64,000 nucleotides of DNA from Rhinopomastus cyanomelas (Eukaryota; Chordata; Aves; Bucerotiformes; Rhinopomastidae). How positions within the stretch are numbered: position 1 is the first letter of the stretch; the number at the start of each line of letters is the position of its first letter. A program made the translations under genes and the position numbers. Below the pieces are notes generated by a model that worked only from the letters and a program-made list of their open reading frames with translations, did no database searches and was not told the origin of the DNA. The stretch is from NCBI GenBank assembly GCA_013400115.1, contig VXBP01002352.1, positions 248,001-312,000 on the forward strand, given 5' to 3'. Shown one piece after another: positions 1 to 11,942 of the stretch.

Positions 1-505
1 TTTTAGGATTTATTTTAGTCTCTAACATTTGATGTGACTATCAAACAAAATAATGCACCCTTGAAAAAAAGCCTTTATGCAAATCTAATTCTGTTCCTCT
101 CCAAAGAAGTGGCACATTTAGCAGCTTCAGAACAAGTCTGATTCTATTTCAAGTCAGGTGTAATTCTTTGGGAACTGATAAATCCTCACGGTAGCTCCTT
201 TTCACAAATTGGAACAAGAATAGATTCCTTGAATCTGCCTCTTGAGGTGCCCTTCCCAGCCTCAGCAACAGGGGCTGAATTTGTTGTCTTCTATTCCTCA
301 TCTTCTCTCACCTCTTGTCCTGTCTGAATTCCTCTTGTCTTTGGACCACTACCAAACAGTCATGAAGATTTGCCCTTCTGCAGTGAGAGCTCCCACAAGA
401 GCACCACCTCTGAGAAAGGACAATCATCAGATTGGCCCAAGATGAGGAAGAATCACAAGTTAAATACAGGTCCTGTGAAAGGCTTGTAGTTGCTGACTTC
501 TGTAG

Positions 506-663
506 CCCACAGGGGTTGTGGAATCTTCTCCTCTGGAGACATTTAAAACCCGTCTGGACATGTTCCTGTGTGACTTGATCTAGGTACTTCTGCTGTGGCG
601 GGTGGGATTGGACTAGATGATCTTTTGAGGTCCCTTCCAATCCCTAATATTCTGTGATTCTGT
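506..663 (+). repeat. CR1 LINE, 5'-truncated 3' end
   Basis: The block resembles the CR1 3' end: 'gtggaatcttctcctctggagacattta', a 'ttcctgtgtgacttgatctagg' stretch, then 'gattggactagatgatctt' and a terminal 'attctgtgattctgt' octamer repeat. These segments are quoted only as landmarks. Orientation is plus, antisense to PDZRN3, and it lies outside the gene. Confidence 0.9.
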
Positions 664-1298
664 AACATTCATTTTTCACTTTGGGTGCTCATTTCCAATC
701 CCTTTCAGCCCTACCATTCAGCTTCACTGGGAATCAGTTGCTTTGGATCAGTTCATAGTCCTGCAGAGGAGCAGAGGATACTTGTGCCTCGGAACAGACC
801 ATCCCCCTTTCACTTGCCACAACCATTTATGTGACTGAGGACCACAAGCATATGAGGTTTGCCTGATGTCTTCAAAGAGTGCTGACCTGCCCATAGCAGT
901 GCTGGATGTATTTGTGAGCATTGTTGGAGCGAAGATTCTTCATTCTCCAGATGAGTGATAACCTGCTCAGTGACCTATTTTTTTTTTAACAAAAGATTGT
1001 TATTACCTGAACTGATCAGCCAGGAAAGTGAGGGAGGTGTGAGAGATGCTTGAGGCATAGTCAAGTGAAAAAGGGAATATTGTGAGGTACTTTGGGATTG
1101 CTTGTTGCTGTCAGTGGATTGGCACATCTGTAACTGGAAGCTGGTCTTGTCCAGCAGTGGATATGACAATAATCTAAACTGCATTTTGAAGGTAACCTTA
1201 TTGCTTCAGATGCTGCTGATGACTTGAGATTTATGATGAGAATAGAAAAGCCCTTTGGCAGGCACTGGTTATTTAGCAGAATTACTGCCTTTTGGGCT

Positions 1299-1462
1299 CA
1301 CGTGCCCCTGCTGATGGCACCAATCTCCACGTTAGGAGACAAAGCACCAGCTGTGCCCGCTCCTGTTCGTGCTACTTTAACCGCGCGGATGTTCATCCGT
1401 TTAATTTGGAAAGATTCCTCCGCGCTCATCAGCAGCCACACGCAGGCGACTGAAATGGCCGC
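1299..1462. promoter_or_regulatory. CpG-rich islet, candidate regulatory element
   Basis: About 13 CpG dinucleotides lie within roughly 165 bases, including CACGTG at the left edge and a CCGCGCGG core. The surrounding kilobases are CpG-poor. No exon or repeat explains it. In bird DNA such isolated islets often mark unmethylated enhancers or conserved elements; that function is inferred here, not shown. Confidence 0.3.
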
Positions 1463-2434
1463 ATTTATTCTGACTGAGCTTTGCAAGCAGCAGATGCTAC
1501 GTTGCTGTAAAACACAAGGAAAGGGTGGTGAAGCTTTGGTTGTGTTTCTCATTTGTGTGTAGGTTTGATATGGACAAGCTGTTAGTGCTGATGACTGAGG
1601 CTTCAGCAGAGCCAGCTCCTTCCCTTCAATAAAGCCCAGTCACACTTCCACTGGGTGACTAGTGGCGCTTAAGCTTAGGCAAAGGACTAAGACTGTACTG
1701 GGGCTTGGGAAGGAGAAGAGCTGCCACACACATGACTCAATCACACCGAGGTGTTCTGTGGTGATTATTGCTTTTTCTTAATAATGTGATTTTTATTTCT
1801 TTCCCAGCCTGAATAATTCAGAGGAACAACGCCACTATGTGCATGCTTGGAGGTGTGTGACCTGCACGGTTCCCGGGTGTGTGGAGTGTGTGCTGCTTCC
1901 AGGGCAGGTTTCTTAAGGGGATAAAAGCCATCATGTGTGTCAAGTGTGAGCCTTGCATGCTGCTTCTCATCTCATGCCTCAACACACTTAAGGCCGTGGT
2001 ACAATAATTTTGCAGCATGATGCCATAGCTTCGTTCACACTCCTTCACCTCATGAACCAGCTGTGCTCGTGGTCACTGATGGGGTGGGTCTGCACTGCTT
2101 CTGAGAGCTCCAGGACCCAAAGGCCTCTTAATACAGGTGTTGTCCCACACCCCAAGAACCACTTGTATTGCCTTTCTAAGACCTGAGACCCTGCCATTTG
2201 CTTTAGGAAAGCTGGTCCTTAGGGTGCTTGTTGCTAAGCCTTGCAAGACTAAGACAGGAATTGCTGTGGTGTCTGACAGAACGTGCTTGTGGAGAACTGT
2301 GATTACACCCTGCCTTGAAAATATTCCCCCCCTTTTAGTGTTTGCTTCATGGCACCTTTGGTGTTTGCCTTAAAGCTGCTTTCTGTGGCACCCTCTTTGT
2401 TGACATTGTGCTTAGCAATCTTTGATGATGCACT

Positions 2435-2487
2435 GGGTGAGTCTGGATGATCTTGAGAGGTCCCTTACAGCCTGTTATTCTGCAATG
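2435..2487 (+). repeat. CR1 LINE 3'-end remnant
   Basis: A short diverged match to the last part of CR1 ('tggatgatcttgagaggtccc' followed by 'ttattctgcaatg'). The ATTCTRTG tail is degraded, so this is an older insertion. Confidence 0.6.
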
Positions 2488-5108
2488 CAGATGCATGAAG
2501 CGATGACTACAGAGGCTTCTGGAAAGAATAAATGAAGCAAAACCTTTTAGCCTCTGAGAAACACTGATGCAGGAGAGTGTGGTGGGGTTGTGCATATAAG
2601 AAGAGTCAGTCTGTCCTTGCTAGAGATGGTTTTTGATGACTTTGGAATGGAAATGCTGAAACAGGTTCATCAGTTTGTTACCAAACACTCCTGTAGTACT
2701 GCCTCTGCCTTGAGTTCAGTTTGAGGAGAGTCTGAGGAGTTTCTTTGAATAAGAGGTCAAATGCAGGAGATCAGAGAAGTGTTTTTTGGAGTAGATTTGT
2801 AAAATTGGCTTTGTTTTGTGTTACATTTGGCACTGCACTTGCTGGACCTTATGTATTTGAAAGTGGCCCTACTGCTTTTATTTTGGCTGCTACCTCAAGC
2901 CCAAAGGTCTTGTAAACATTGGATGCTTATGTTTAACTGAAGTAGAAACCCAACAAGCCGTGGGTGCCTTCAGTTTGTAGCCTTTTGATTTACTTTTATG
3001 AAACCATGTTAGCTGGCTTTGCCTTTTTGGGGAGTCTTTGTTTATGGCATTCTCAGCCAACAAAGCCCAGTTAAGCCAAAGGATGGATTATTGAGAATCA
3101 AAGCTAGTTCTCCTAACAAGGACAATGGGATCCCAGCTGCTCTGAGCCTCGCTGTGACACCTGGAGGCCCACACTCCAATATGATCAAGTATTTTCTTGG
3201 AGAGGTCACCAGAAGTTCACTTTTACAGAGAAGTTTTTCTTCGCAGTTAATGGGGCTCCCTGTTGCACGGTCCTGCAGTTGCTTAACATAAAAAGGCCGG
3301 ATTGTCAAAGAAATTACCTTGAATGCTCTTCCCTGGCCAACTTATCTGAAAGGACAGACCAAGTGCTCTCTCCTGGCCAGACTGAGCGCTCCATGACCCA
3401 ACCTCACAAGCTATCATGCCCTTTGGCAGTTCAGGATTTGTCAGCTTTTTGATTTTGATCCTTTTATTCTACGCAAGTGCCACAAGATGATTAAAGGACG
3501 ATTAATACTTGTTTTTTAGGCAGTGACCATTAGCTGGGACTTGGGAGGTGTGGCTAGCAGCAGAAAATCCAGTCGTGCTTGCTCCGATACATACAGCTGA
3601 GATGGCCATTCTCTTTGTATCCTTCACTAGAACAGTTTAGGATAATTATGCAAGTTAATTGTTTTCAAATCCTCTGAGATTACTTGGAGTCCTTCAGATC
3701 ACCTAAGTGGGCTTTGTGTCAGGCCTGTGTCTTAAAGCCCTCAGGCTTGAGGGTGAAATCAGCCCAGCTAACCTTTATATATGAGCCCTCCCTCACTGTT
3801 ATCAGTGTCTGTTATACCACCACCTCCACCACCAGCAGTTTCTCTAGTGGCCAGTCTGGTGTTTCCAGTGACATGAAGATGAAGTGAGAAGATTTCCCTG
3901 CAGAAGCCCTTGAATCTAGTCCTGCTTTGTGGCACGACAGACACTTAGAGAAAAGGGACATTATTTCTGCATGTTTGCATCTGAACAGGGGCCGCATCTT
4001 CAGCCCTGCAAGGCTGAGAAGCTGCACTTGCAAAAGAAACCCACTGCTCTTCCGCATTAACTGGGGCTGGCAGCTCTCACCACCTGGTCTGGTGGAGAAA
4101 CGAAGCTGCTGGGATGAAACCCCAAGCAGAACCTTTTCTGTTTGGTCGCACTAAAGAATTTACATTTCATAAAATCAGGGGCCTCGGGATGGAGTTGGAG
4201 CATCTGCTGTGACAGTTCCTGCCTTTCTTGTGTTTCTTGAGCTTTGTCTCTAATTAGTTTATGTTCCAATAAATCCTTAATACAACAACTGCTTTAAAAA
4301 CAATTGAAAGTACAACAGAACCAGGAGTTTAAATTGCTTGTGGCTTGCTTTGTACAGCTTCCAGGCATTTGAGCAATTTTACTAACAAGTATCCTGTAAC
4401 CTATTTCCAAAGGCCACCAGCAGATAATTATATTTGGTTAATTTACATACTTTCAGTTTATAATCCTAATTAGTTCTCCAACCAGTAGTCCCTAGGCAAT
4501 ATGTAGTCCTACCTCATTTTATTTGCCATCCCTAATGTGCGAGTTCTTGTCTTTTAATTTACAAAAGAACACTGTTAGGTTTGGTTCAGGGCTTTCCCAT
4601 TTTCAGCGCACCTCTAAATGGGGTGACTCCACGCTGATTTAAACCCTATTTGCAAATAAGTGTTTTAGGTTTTTATAGATCTTACATCTGGGAGACTTTC
4701 TGCCATTTAGGGAGCCTGACCCTGGTTTGACACACAGCTGCCTGTTTGCATTGCGAAGAATTAGGTCAAGTTCTGCACCAGCCTGTAACCAGGGCATCCC
4801 GTTGACATCTCTGGTTCACCGAAGGGGCACGTGTTGGCAAAGGGTGGGCACTGAGGTGTTGGTCTGTAACTGCGTTGTACTGCTGCCATGGCAAAAGTGA
4901 GGTGGGTGTGGGGCAGGAGGAATCTGTAACAGCTGCCAGATGAGCTTTGCTAGGGCCTCTGGAAAACTTCTCCAGTGGCTGGGCAATTGCCTGTTCCCTG
5001 TCTGTGTATTGAGAATCTCTCCCTGCGTGCGCACAGTTCAGGGATGGCTTGTCAGCCGAACTAGAGATTACACTCAGTAAAGTAGCTGAGGAAGGGAAAA
5101 GGGGGAGG

Positions 5109-5370
5109 ATCACAGAATCACAGAACATTAGAGATTGGAAGAGACCTCGAAAGATCATCTAGTCCAATCCCCCTTACACAGCAGGATCACCTATATCCAT
5201 TCGCACAGGAACATATCCAGGAAGGTTTTTAAACATCTCCAGACAAGGAGACTCCACAACCCCCCTGGGCAGCCCCTCCCAGTGCTCTGTCACCCCCATC
5301 ATGAAGAAGTTCCTTCTCTCTCATATTTATGTGGAACGTCCTATGTTCCAGCTTATACCCATTGTCCCAG
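5109..5370 (-). repeat. CR1 LINE, 5'-truncated 3' end
   Basis: The tail 'atcacagaatcacagaac' appears at the left, followed by reverse-complement CR1 3' sequence through the 'gaagttccttctctctcat' and 'gtggaacgtcctatgttcc' blocks. Orientation is minus, the same sense as PDZRN3, in its downstream flank. Confidence 0.93.
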
Positions 5371-7697
5371 GATTAGATGGCACCGAGAAGACCCTGGCTC
5401 CAGTCTCTGAATTGGAGAATTCTTCTGGAAATGAAGATTTAGACTTTCAGATGAGCAGCAGTCCCTTTAGCTCCTTCCAGGTTTAAATGAACTTCACAAT
5501 AACACTTGGCATGATTTTCACCAGTGGAAGGAGCTCATCTCCCAGTGCTGATCAACCCAGTACACAGAGCCAGCACCTTGCTGTAGGACAGGACCCTGCA
5601 CCTGGCCTGTGAGGAGACTCTTGCTCTGCAGGACAGTGCAGCTCTGCGTGGAGGGCACTGGGCTTCACACAAAGGCAGGAGGCACAATCTCCACTGCTGC
5701 ATGACACCTCTTGTAGGCAACCAGAACAACAATAGCAGTCGTTCCCCGCTAAGCACTGGGGTATGCACTGTAGTGCAATTCTTAGAAGAGATGCTGGATG
5801 AATTATTTCCTCTCAGGCATAAAAGGCAGCTTTCCAGTCTGGTTCATTTCACAGTAATGAGGTCAGGTTTGGACTAACACGACAGTAACCTCCAATGTTT
5901 CCTTGCAAGCCGTGAAAAGACCTAAAATCTCCCTTTTCAGCACCGCATTAAGTTCTTGGAAAAGGCAGTGAGAAAGGGTGTGTGATAAGATAACTGAAAG
6001 GAAAAGGCAAATCTGCAGTTTGCAAAGCTTTTGCCTGGATTTCCAGGATAACAGATGGATTCTCTGAACCAATGCTGGTTAACACATTGTGATACTAAAG
6101 GAGAGAGAGAGGTGATTTTAACTGCCCAAAAGATCAACAAACGTTTAGTGAGGAAAAACTCAAAGGTTTGAGAATAGTTCTTGGCCAATAATTTTATTTC
6201 AACATCTTTAAAGAATGTCAGCATTATACTGTTGATGCTTTGGTGTCATTTCTACACATCACACTTGAGTTCCCAAAGAAGTTTCTGCTGTTACACACAT
6301 GCATACAACGCTCAGCATTTCTAGAACGGGTGCTGAAAGGAACCAGGACCTGGGAAGATTTTCCAAAGGAGCCTATTTTTATGAGGAACCACCTAGATGA
6401 TAATTTGTATAGCGTATTTAAAATCTGACTCTAGTGTTTCCAGGTAGACTAAAGATGTCTTGGTGTTATCTTAGAGCCTGGTTTAAGGACTATGATTCAG
6501 CACTAAGAAGAGCTCTGCCTGGGGATCGGAGTTTCTGAACTGGAGGACAGCCAGTAGTTTGCTGCCGCTCCCACACCTACAGTTGGGACAAACAGACCAG
6601 AACTCAGCATAAAGCAGATCTGAGACAGACATCACAAATGCCTCATGTCAAAGGCAGCGTGTTGTGAAATCATGTTCCACTCGTGGTGATAAGAGGTGGT
6701 AGTATGGCAGTTGAGATCCTGGCTCTAACAAAGTCAACAGAAAATCTTTCATAGACTACAGTAGGACTAGTCCTTCATCCCAAAGGAAAACATTGTTTGA
6801 AGGTAAATTTACACAGGCTTAGTGACTTGAGTGCCAGATCTCATCAGGCAGTGACAGTCTGCATGGGCTGAAGGTGCATTTTTTGCATGTGAGTTTCGCG
6901 TGGGGTGTTGCTGATGTACATCCAGTGTTAATTCAGTGCCAGTCCACAAAGGGAGTGGAAAAAACCCCAAATGAATTTACTTCTTGATAATGGACAAGAC
7001 AGGTACCAAGATGCTGTTCATCTCTCTTCTTCTGACTGGACTATAATCATTAACATCACATTTTTTGCTCTTTTATAGTTTTAACAGAAGAGTCCAAAAC
7101 AAAAACTTTGCAGGTTTTAGGAGCAAGTTCTTTTTGGGGCAAGGGAAAAGAGAGAGGAGAGGGAGAACTTGGGAGCTATTCATAATCAGTCTGTTACCTC
7201 ATCCAGCAGGATATTCTAATGCACATCTGAATTCTTGGTTAGAAAACAAGGAGTGTGATACCTCTTTGAGGGTTGACTCTTGTCTTTTTCACCGTCTCTT
7301 TCAGTTTATCTATTTATTCGCTTTAATTTACACATGCTTTAATGTTTTTAGCGCAGACCCACTGCACACTGATGATTGTAGGTGGGTTTTATATGCCACC
7401 AAGAAACCCCAAAACAAAGCCAAACAGGACAGCACAAGTCCTGTTTCTCACAGGACATCTTACTGTTGATATTCCTTGTACTTCTCTCTTGCCTTTCCCT
7501 TTCATCTTACCCCGAGGAAACCTCGATCCAAACTCCCCCCAAAGTCAGGGTACAGATGCTTCTATTAGGTTTGACTCCCGTAGGCTCTCCAGGCATTTCT
7601 GCTTCACAGGAGCTACGCCAGAGGAAAGAATACTCCGTGTGGTGAAACCAAAAGGGAGTCAAAAGAATTTATAATGGTTTGAAATATAAAACAATAA

Positions 7698-7703
7698 TTT
7701 ATT
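7698..7703 (-). terminator. PDZRN3: Polyadenylation signal AATAAA (PDZRN3)
   Basis: The plus strand reads TTTATT, which is the canonical AATAAA on the gene strand, about 845 nt after the stop codon. Cleavage would be expected 10-30 nt further on, near 7670-7690. It is the first canonical hexamer I found downstream of the stop. Confidence 0.7.
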
Positions 7704-8220
7704 TTACTTGTTAACATTTGTAGCTAATGATGATTTCATGAAACTGCCTTTATAATCCAATACATTCAAATCTAGAAAGCAAACAGTTACTACCATGGGC
7801 TTTTCAAGTTCCACAAACTGTCTTAGAGAAACAAATTAAGCTGTACATGCACATTTTTCCAATAGGCTGCAACATTTGCAAACATGCTTTAAAATCCTTT
7901 AAAGCTGCAGGATAGTGTCCTCTGCTTCAGGCTTTTCAGGTGAAACCTAGCTACTGCCTTCAAAACCTTACAAAGAAAAAGGCTTAAATGTTGAGCGTAA
8001 CTCTAGAAACTGCCGTTTGATAAGTGTTAAACATTACAAGAGAAATGACTAACTCTGAGTTTAAACCTTGAGCTAAATATTGCTTAAACAGCACTCTGGG
8101 TAGAAGTGAACAACAGCAAAATAATATCACAAAAGATGGTTTCACGAAAAATACGTTATGTGCAGTTGCTCTTGTGGGAGTGTTGCCTTTTGTTTTAGGT
8201 AAGGAGAAGCACGGGTACCT

Positions 8221-8226
8221 TTTAAT
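8221..8226 (-). terminator. PDZRN3: Possible proximal poly(A) signal ATTAAA
   Basis: The plus strand reads TTTAAT, giving the second-commonest hexamer ATTAAA on the gene strand, about 320 nt after the stop. Use would yield a 3'UTR of roughly 340 nt that keeps both Pumilio-type elements. No other support is visible. Confidence 0.3.
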
Positions 8227-8458
8227 ATGAATATAGTTAAAGCAAAATTACCTGTGTCAGTCTGGTTAATACACTGCTGATATTCCAACACTTGGTGTAA
8301 AAGGTAACAGGTAGAAAAGTACTCTCAGTATTTCCCAAAAGCACTAACGCTGCCTTTCAAGGAGATGGGCAAGCTTCCTCTCCACTCCACAACGGAGATC
8401 CCGGCACCCACAGCTGGCAGAGTTCAGTATTTGAACTATAAACTCAGTGACTGTATCT

Positions 8459-8466
8459 TATATACA
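8459..8466 (-). promoter_or_regulatory. PDZRN3: Pumilio-type element UGUAUAUA in 3'UTR
   Basis: The plus strand TATATACA reads UGUAUAUA in the mRNA and matches the UGUANAUA consensus bound by PUM1/PUM2. It lies about 80 nt after the stop codon, close to a second match at 8520-8527. Binding is inferred from the motif only. Confidence 0.4.
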
Positions 8467-8519
8467 AAAATCTTGCCGCATTGAACGAGGCATTGATTTC
8501 TACCCCAACGGGAGGGTTT

Positions 8520-8527
8520 TATGTACA
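8520..8527 (-). promoter_or_regulatory. PDZRN3: Pumilio-type element UGUACAUA in 3'UTR
   Basis: The plus strand TATGTACA reads UGUACAUA in the mRNA, a full match to UGUANAUA. It starts 18 nt past the stop codon. Paired with the element at 8459-8466 it could mediate translational repression or deadenylation; this is motif-based inference. Confidence 0.4.
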
Positions 8528-8544
8528 TAATTTAGCACTGGCAG

Positions 8545-10095
8545 TCATACAGTAGTCACTGACAGGAAGGAATTGTACACCCGTGTGCCGTCCGGTGACT
8601 TTGTTCCGTGGGTCAGCAGTTCTTGGATTGTCATCCAATTGTCAAATATTTTTTTATTTCTCTTCTTCATCATTTTTTTGTGGCTCAGTTCAATGATGTT
8701 CATCTCTCTCTTGTCTTCTGCACCTTGCTGCTCCTTTAAGCAATCTAACCTGCTCTGCATCATGAACTCGCGCCTCCTCCTCTGCTCCTTCGCTTTCACT
8801 AAATGCTGCTTCCGCTCTTCCTTGCTCCAGTACCGGCCCATCTTCATTTCACTTACGGCATCATCGTCGGTGGTCATTCCACTGCGCTCCTCCTTGATCT
8901 TGATGGCGCGTTCTCTCAGCAGCCTGTCCCTCACCGGCCTCTTCGTTATGTAGCGGGTCCCATCGCTTCTGACCTTCACTTTCCACTCCATCCTCGGTTC
9001 GCTCTGGCCCGAGTTAAAGTCTTTGCACATACTGACCAGGCTCATCTGGCTCTGCGCGTACTCCACTGCCGACTTCTGCTGGATCAGCTGCATGTAGCTC
9101 TGATAGTGCTGCGCGTGGGCAGGAATGTGAGCGTGCTTGTATGGCGAGTGGTGGTATGGGGAGACGTAGGAGCCGGAAGGTTTTTGACCATGCGTAGGGC
9201 TTTTGCTTCCATCGCTGGCCTTTCTCTCCTTGCTCTCCAGCTGCTTGCCAAGGTCGGGCTCTTTAGCAGAGGTGTGGCATTTACCGCTGCTGGATTCTTG
9301 ACTTTCCGTGCTGGCGAATAAACCCTTTTGGGAGACGTTATGTGCCGCTGCCCCCTCGTTACTTTGACAGTTAATGCCTTCTGCAGTTCTGCGCAGCGAA
9401 TTGTCAGGGGAGATCTCGAGTGTGAGCGGCGTGCTTCGGCAGCTTTCGCCCGTGTTGTACGCGCTCGAGCTGTCCTTGTCAGACTTCTCGGGCAGCTCTG
9501 TGATGTCTGAGAGCTCGTGCCTGCGAACGTCGATACTAGTGTTGTAGTTGCGGAACCCACTGTTGTGTAGCATCCAGGGCTCCCGATACTGATCTTTCAG
9601 CTGCTGCATTTTATGAGCTCTCACAATATTCAGGCACTCCAGCTCGATATTGCGCAGCTCCTCATTCAGCATCTCCAGCTCTCTGTCGACACTCTCCTGG
9701 TCGCTTTTGCTCATGTCCAGCGTGCTGTTGTGATAATACAGACTGTAGGGGTTGGCAGACTTCACCTGGCACTTCAGTTCCAGCAGCTCCCGGAATCGCT
9801 CGCATTCATCCACGGGGATGCCCAGGAAGTCGACGTCTGTGCAGTCGGCCGAGATGAACGACTCGTTGCTGAACTGCATGTCACCGCTTCCGAGGGTGTC
9901 GTGACTGTACGTCAGCTTCTTCTGGCTCCCTAAAGTGTTGGATGCTGTGGTGTGATCATCTGCGTTGTTTTCCTGCTCGGAGCTCTCATCGTTGCGAGTG
10001 CTGTCGTCCGTGCGCCCCACTCCGCTGTCCTTCTCGTGCTGGTTAGATAAAATAGTGGCTGTATCTGTGGTACCTCCATCCTCTTCATGCTTTTT
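8545..10095 (-). CDS. PDZRN3: PDZRN3 last coding exon (C-terminal LNX3H region)
   Basis: This exon encodes 516 residues plus TGA (residues 265-780 of the short form assembled here). It opens with Lys-Lys-His directly after a TTAG acceptor, phase 0. Visible in order: a Ser/Asp-rich linker; a conserved 'ISADCTD' segment; a predicted coiled coil (about 398-430, heptad-like Leu/Ile); a His-rich stretch (about 578-595); the LNX3-homology region (about 631-764) with a basic 'KEQRRRREF' patch; and a C-terminal Ser-Val-Thr-Thr-Val, a class I PDZ ligand. In the family this tail can bind PDZ proteins and the body acts as scaffold; PDZRN3 is known for acting on MuSK at the neuromuscular junction and on Dishevelled in endothelial Wnt signalling. 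Near-identity to the remembered human protein in many blocks makes the assignment firm. Confidence 0.98.
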   Translation of the reverse strand, partial: KKHEEDGGTTDTATILSNQHEKDSGVGRTDDSTRNDESSEQENNADDHTTASNTLGSQKKLTYSHDTLGSGDMQFSNESFISADCTDVDFLGIPVDECERFRELLELKCQVKSANPYSLYYHNSTLDMSKSDQESVDRELEMLNEELRNIELECLNIVRAHKMQQLKDQYREPWMLHNSGFRNYNTSIDVRRHELSDITELPEKSDKDSSSAYNTGESCRSTPLTLEISPDNSLRRTAEGINCQSNEGAAAHNVSQKGLFASTESQESSSGKCHTSAKEPDLGKQLESKERKASDGSKSPTHGQKPSGSYVSPYHHSPYKHAHIPAHAQHYQSYMQLIQQKSAVEYAQSQMSLVSMCKDFNSGQSEPRMEWKVKVRSDGTRYITKRPVRDRLLRERAIKIKEERSGMTTDDDAVSEMKMGRYWSKEERKQHLVKAKEQRRRREFMMQSRLDCLKEQQGAEDKREMNIIELSHKKMMKKRNKKIFDNWMTIQELLTHGTKSPDGTRVYNSFLSVTTV

Positions 10096-10772
10096 CTAAC
10101 AGCAAAAATAAAAAGACAGGAAGAGAAATTATTGCAAGGACATAAAATATCTCAGGGTATTTATTTTTTAACAGCTTGCTTAATCTGCTGCTTGTTGTAC
10201 CACCTACATTGCTTTTGACTTGTGTGGAAAGAATGTTATGAAGAACTTGCAGCAGTGGTGACCAAACCACAGCCTGCAGCCAGTGTCCTTGTCAGAAGAG
10301 CCTGAGGTTATCCATCAGCTTGTATGATGGCAGCAATCATGGCAGAAGGATGGGAAATACAGGACCAAATCTGCAGCCCTGCCTAACTTTGCTATGTACC
10401 AAGTTTTCCTTTGCCTTCCTCCCCGTGTATCGACCTCGTTTCAGTCATTTGGAGAACCCCAGTTCTCCAGCTAGATGTGGAAGTTGCAGGAGGCAGGCTG
10501 CTGCAACTATCAACCATACACTAAACTCATGCTTCTCCCAGAGACCCCAGCCAGAACTGTTGATGGTGTTGTTGTAAGGGGTAAAGTGAAAAGGCTGCAC
10601 ATAAAAACATTTTGGTCCCTGGGGTGAAGTTTGCAGATAGTCACATCATATCTTGATTTTACACAAAGCCCTTTTGCCATCGCAGACTCTAAGTGTATTC
10701 AGTCAAGCTCAGGATTGGAATATCGAGCGCACGCAGGAGTTGTGATGCCATCGTAGCAGGGAATGGCAGTAC
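10096..10772 (-). other. PDZRN3: PDZRN3 intron (677 bp)
   Basis: The donor is CAG|GTACTG at the right and the acceptor TTAG at the left; both flanking exons are phase 0. No repeat or second gene was recognised in it. Confidence 0.9.
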
Positions 10773-10889
10773 CTGCTGAAGCATGCTGGCAGTAAATTGC
10801 ATTGCCTGGTGGTGCTGTTCCTCTAACATGTCCATGTGCAAGTCATCAAGAAAATCATTTCTGTCATCATCCATCCAGCCTTCATCCAG
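10773..10889 (-). CDS. PDZRN3: PDZRN3 internal exon after PDZ2 (39 codons)
   Basis: The exon reads from Leu-Asp-Glu-Gly-Trp to Met-Leu-Gln-Gln, residues 226-264 of the short form, phase 0 at both ends. It starts after ATAG and ends CAG|GTACTG. The peptide is strongly acidic (a run of Asp in 'MDDDRNDFLDDLHMD') and Gln/His-rich at its end. It links PDZ2 to the long C-terminal exon. The sequence is almost identical to the human protein as I recall it. No catalytic role is known for this segment. Confidence 0.97.
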
Positions 10890-11942
10890 CTATGTGAAAA
10901 GAGAGGGGAGAAAACCAAACCAAATATTGTCAAAAGAATGAAGACTGACATAAATTACAGTCCTTCCTTGTGGAAGTGATTGGGAAATCTCAGGAGCTTC
11001 CTTCTTGTGACAGTGCTGGGTGTCCTGGGAAGGAGAACACATCTCTTTGTATGGGACTGACTGTCCTACCTCCCTCTGAGCTGCCTCTGTGTCCAGCAGC
11101 ACAGTTTTATCTTCACAAACCCTTTCTATATGAAACAAACCCAGCTCTTTCATCCATGGAGGTACTTCTAAGAGTCAAAGCTCTTGGTTTGTGCGTGACT
11201 TGACTAAGGTATACAAAAGCACTGCAAAGCCCAAAGCCTGAGCACACTGCTGCAAGGCAGCACAAGGGCCAGAGGGAAAAGCACTGGCTAAGGGTCCCTA
11301 CAACGTTTTTTCCTCCCAGTCTCAATTATCCTCAAGGGACAGATGAGAAACATTCAGGCTAACGGGCTGGTCGTGAACCTGACCTTGTGTCTCAGGTGCA
11401 TTGCCCAGGGTTGCTCTCACAGGGGAGGAGCAAGGGCAGATCAAACGATAGTGCTCATGGCTCTTTGTTCAACATCTTTGTTGTGCTAATCCCTGCTCTA
11501 CAAAGGGATCTGGTTCAACCTTTTATTACAGCTGAGGATGCTTCTTGACAGGTTTTAACTACATTAAGAGATGGTTTATAAAGGGCTAAATAATAGGTGT
11601 TATGATGAATGAGTAATCAATAGTTATAGGAGTTAGAGTTCAGCATGTTCTTCAAAGCTGGGGCTGGGGACCATCCATAATACCTCACACTGATGTTTGT
11701 AATAGCATTGCAGCATCTATAAATCCCTGAATGTCTTAGAAATTGAACTTCACCATAATATATAGAAGTACTGTGACTGCTGAATCCCATTCTTTTAGGC
11801 CGTATATGTCCAGTCAAACTATTGTATGGTTTTAGGTAGATTCAGGGAGGTTAGAATCCTTCAGAAGATGCTAACTGCTTTCTATAAAACAGGATCTCCT
11901 CTAACTAAGACTCAAGATAGGGTTTTGTTGTTGCTACAGTAC
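10890..11942 (-). other. PDZRN3: PDZRN3 intron (1053 bp)
   Basis: The donor is CAG|GTACTG and the acceptor CACATAG. No CR1 or other repeat was recognised. Short open frames in it show no family resemblance. Confidence 0.9.

Larger units (their letters stand above)
1..7679. other. Intergenic DNA downstream of PDZRN3
   Basis: No exon of a known gene was recognised on either strand. Open frames here are short (up to about 134 codons), lack homology I can name and are not flanked by convincing splice sites. The stretch holds three CR1 fragments and a CpG-rich islet near 1299-1462, all listed separately. The rest looks like ordinary AT-rich bird intergenic sequence. In human the 3' side of PDZRN3 faces a gene desert towards PPP4R2, which fits the emptiness; this is inference from remembered synteny. 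Confidence 0.6.
7680..8544 (-). other. PDZRN3: PDZRN3 3' untranslated region
   Basis: This runs from the base after the TGA stop to just past the AATAAA signal at 7698-7703. Its length of about 865 nt is close to what I recall for the human 3'UTR. It is AT-rich and repeat-free. The stop-proximal part carries two Pumilio-type elements, UGUACAUA at 8520-8527 and UGUAUAUA at 8459-8466 (minus-strand reading). A weaker ATTAAA at 8221-8226 could allow a shorter form. The cleavage site itself is inferred. Confidence 0.8.

Noticed and set aside
8803..9321. 172-codon plus-strand open frame
   Set aside because: It lies antisense to the last PDZRN3 coding exon; codon bias of the real gene opens the opposite frame.
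9084..9560. 158-codon minus-strand open frame
   Set aside because: Shadow frame inside the last PDZRN3 exon, offset from the true reading frame that matches the family.
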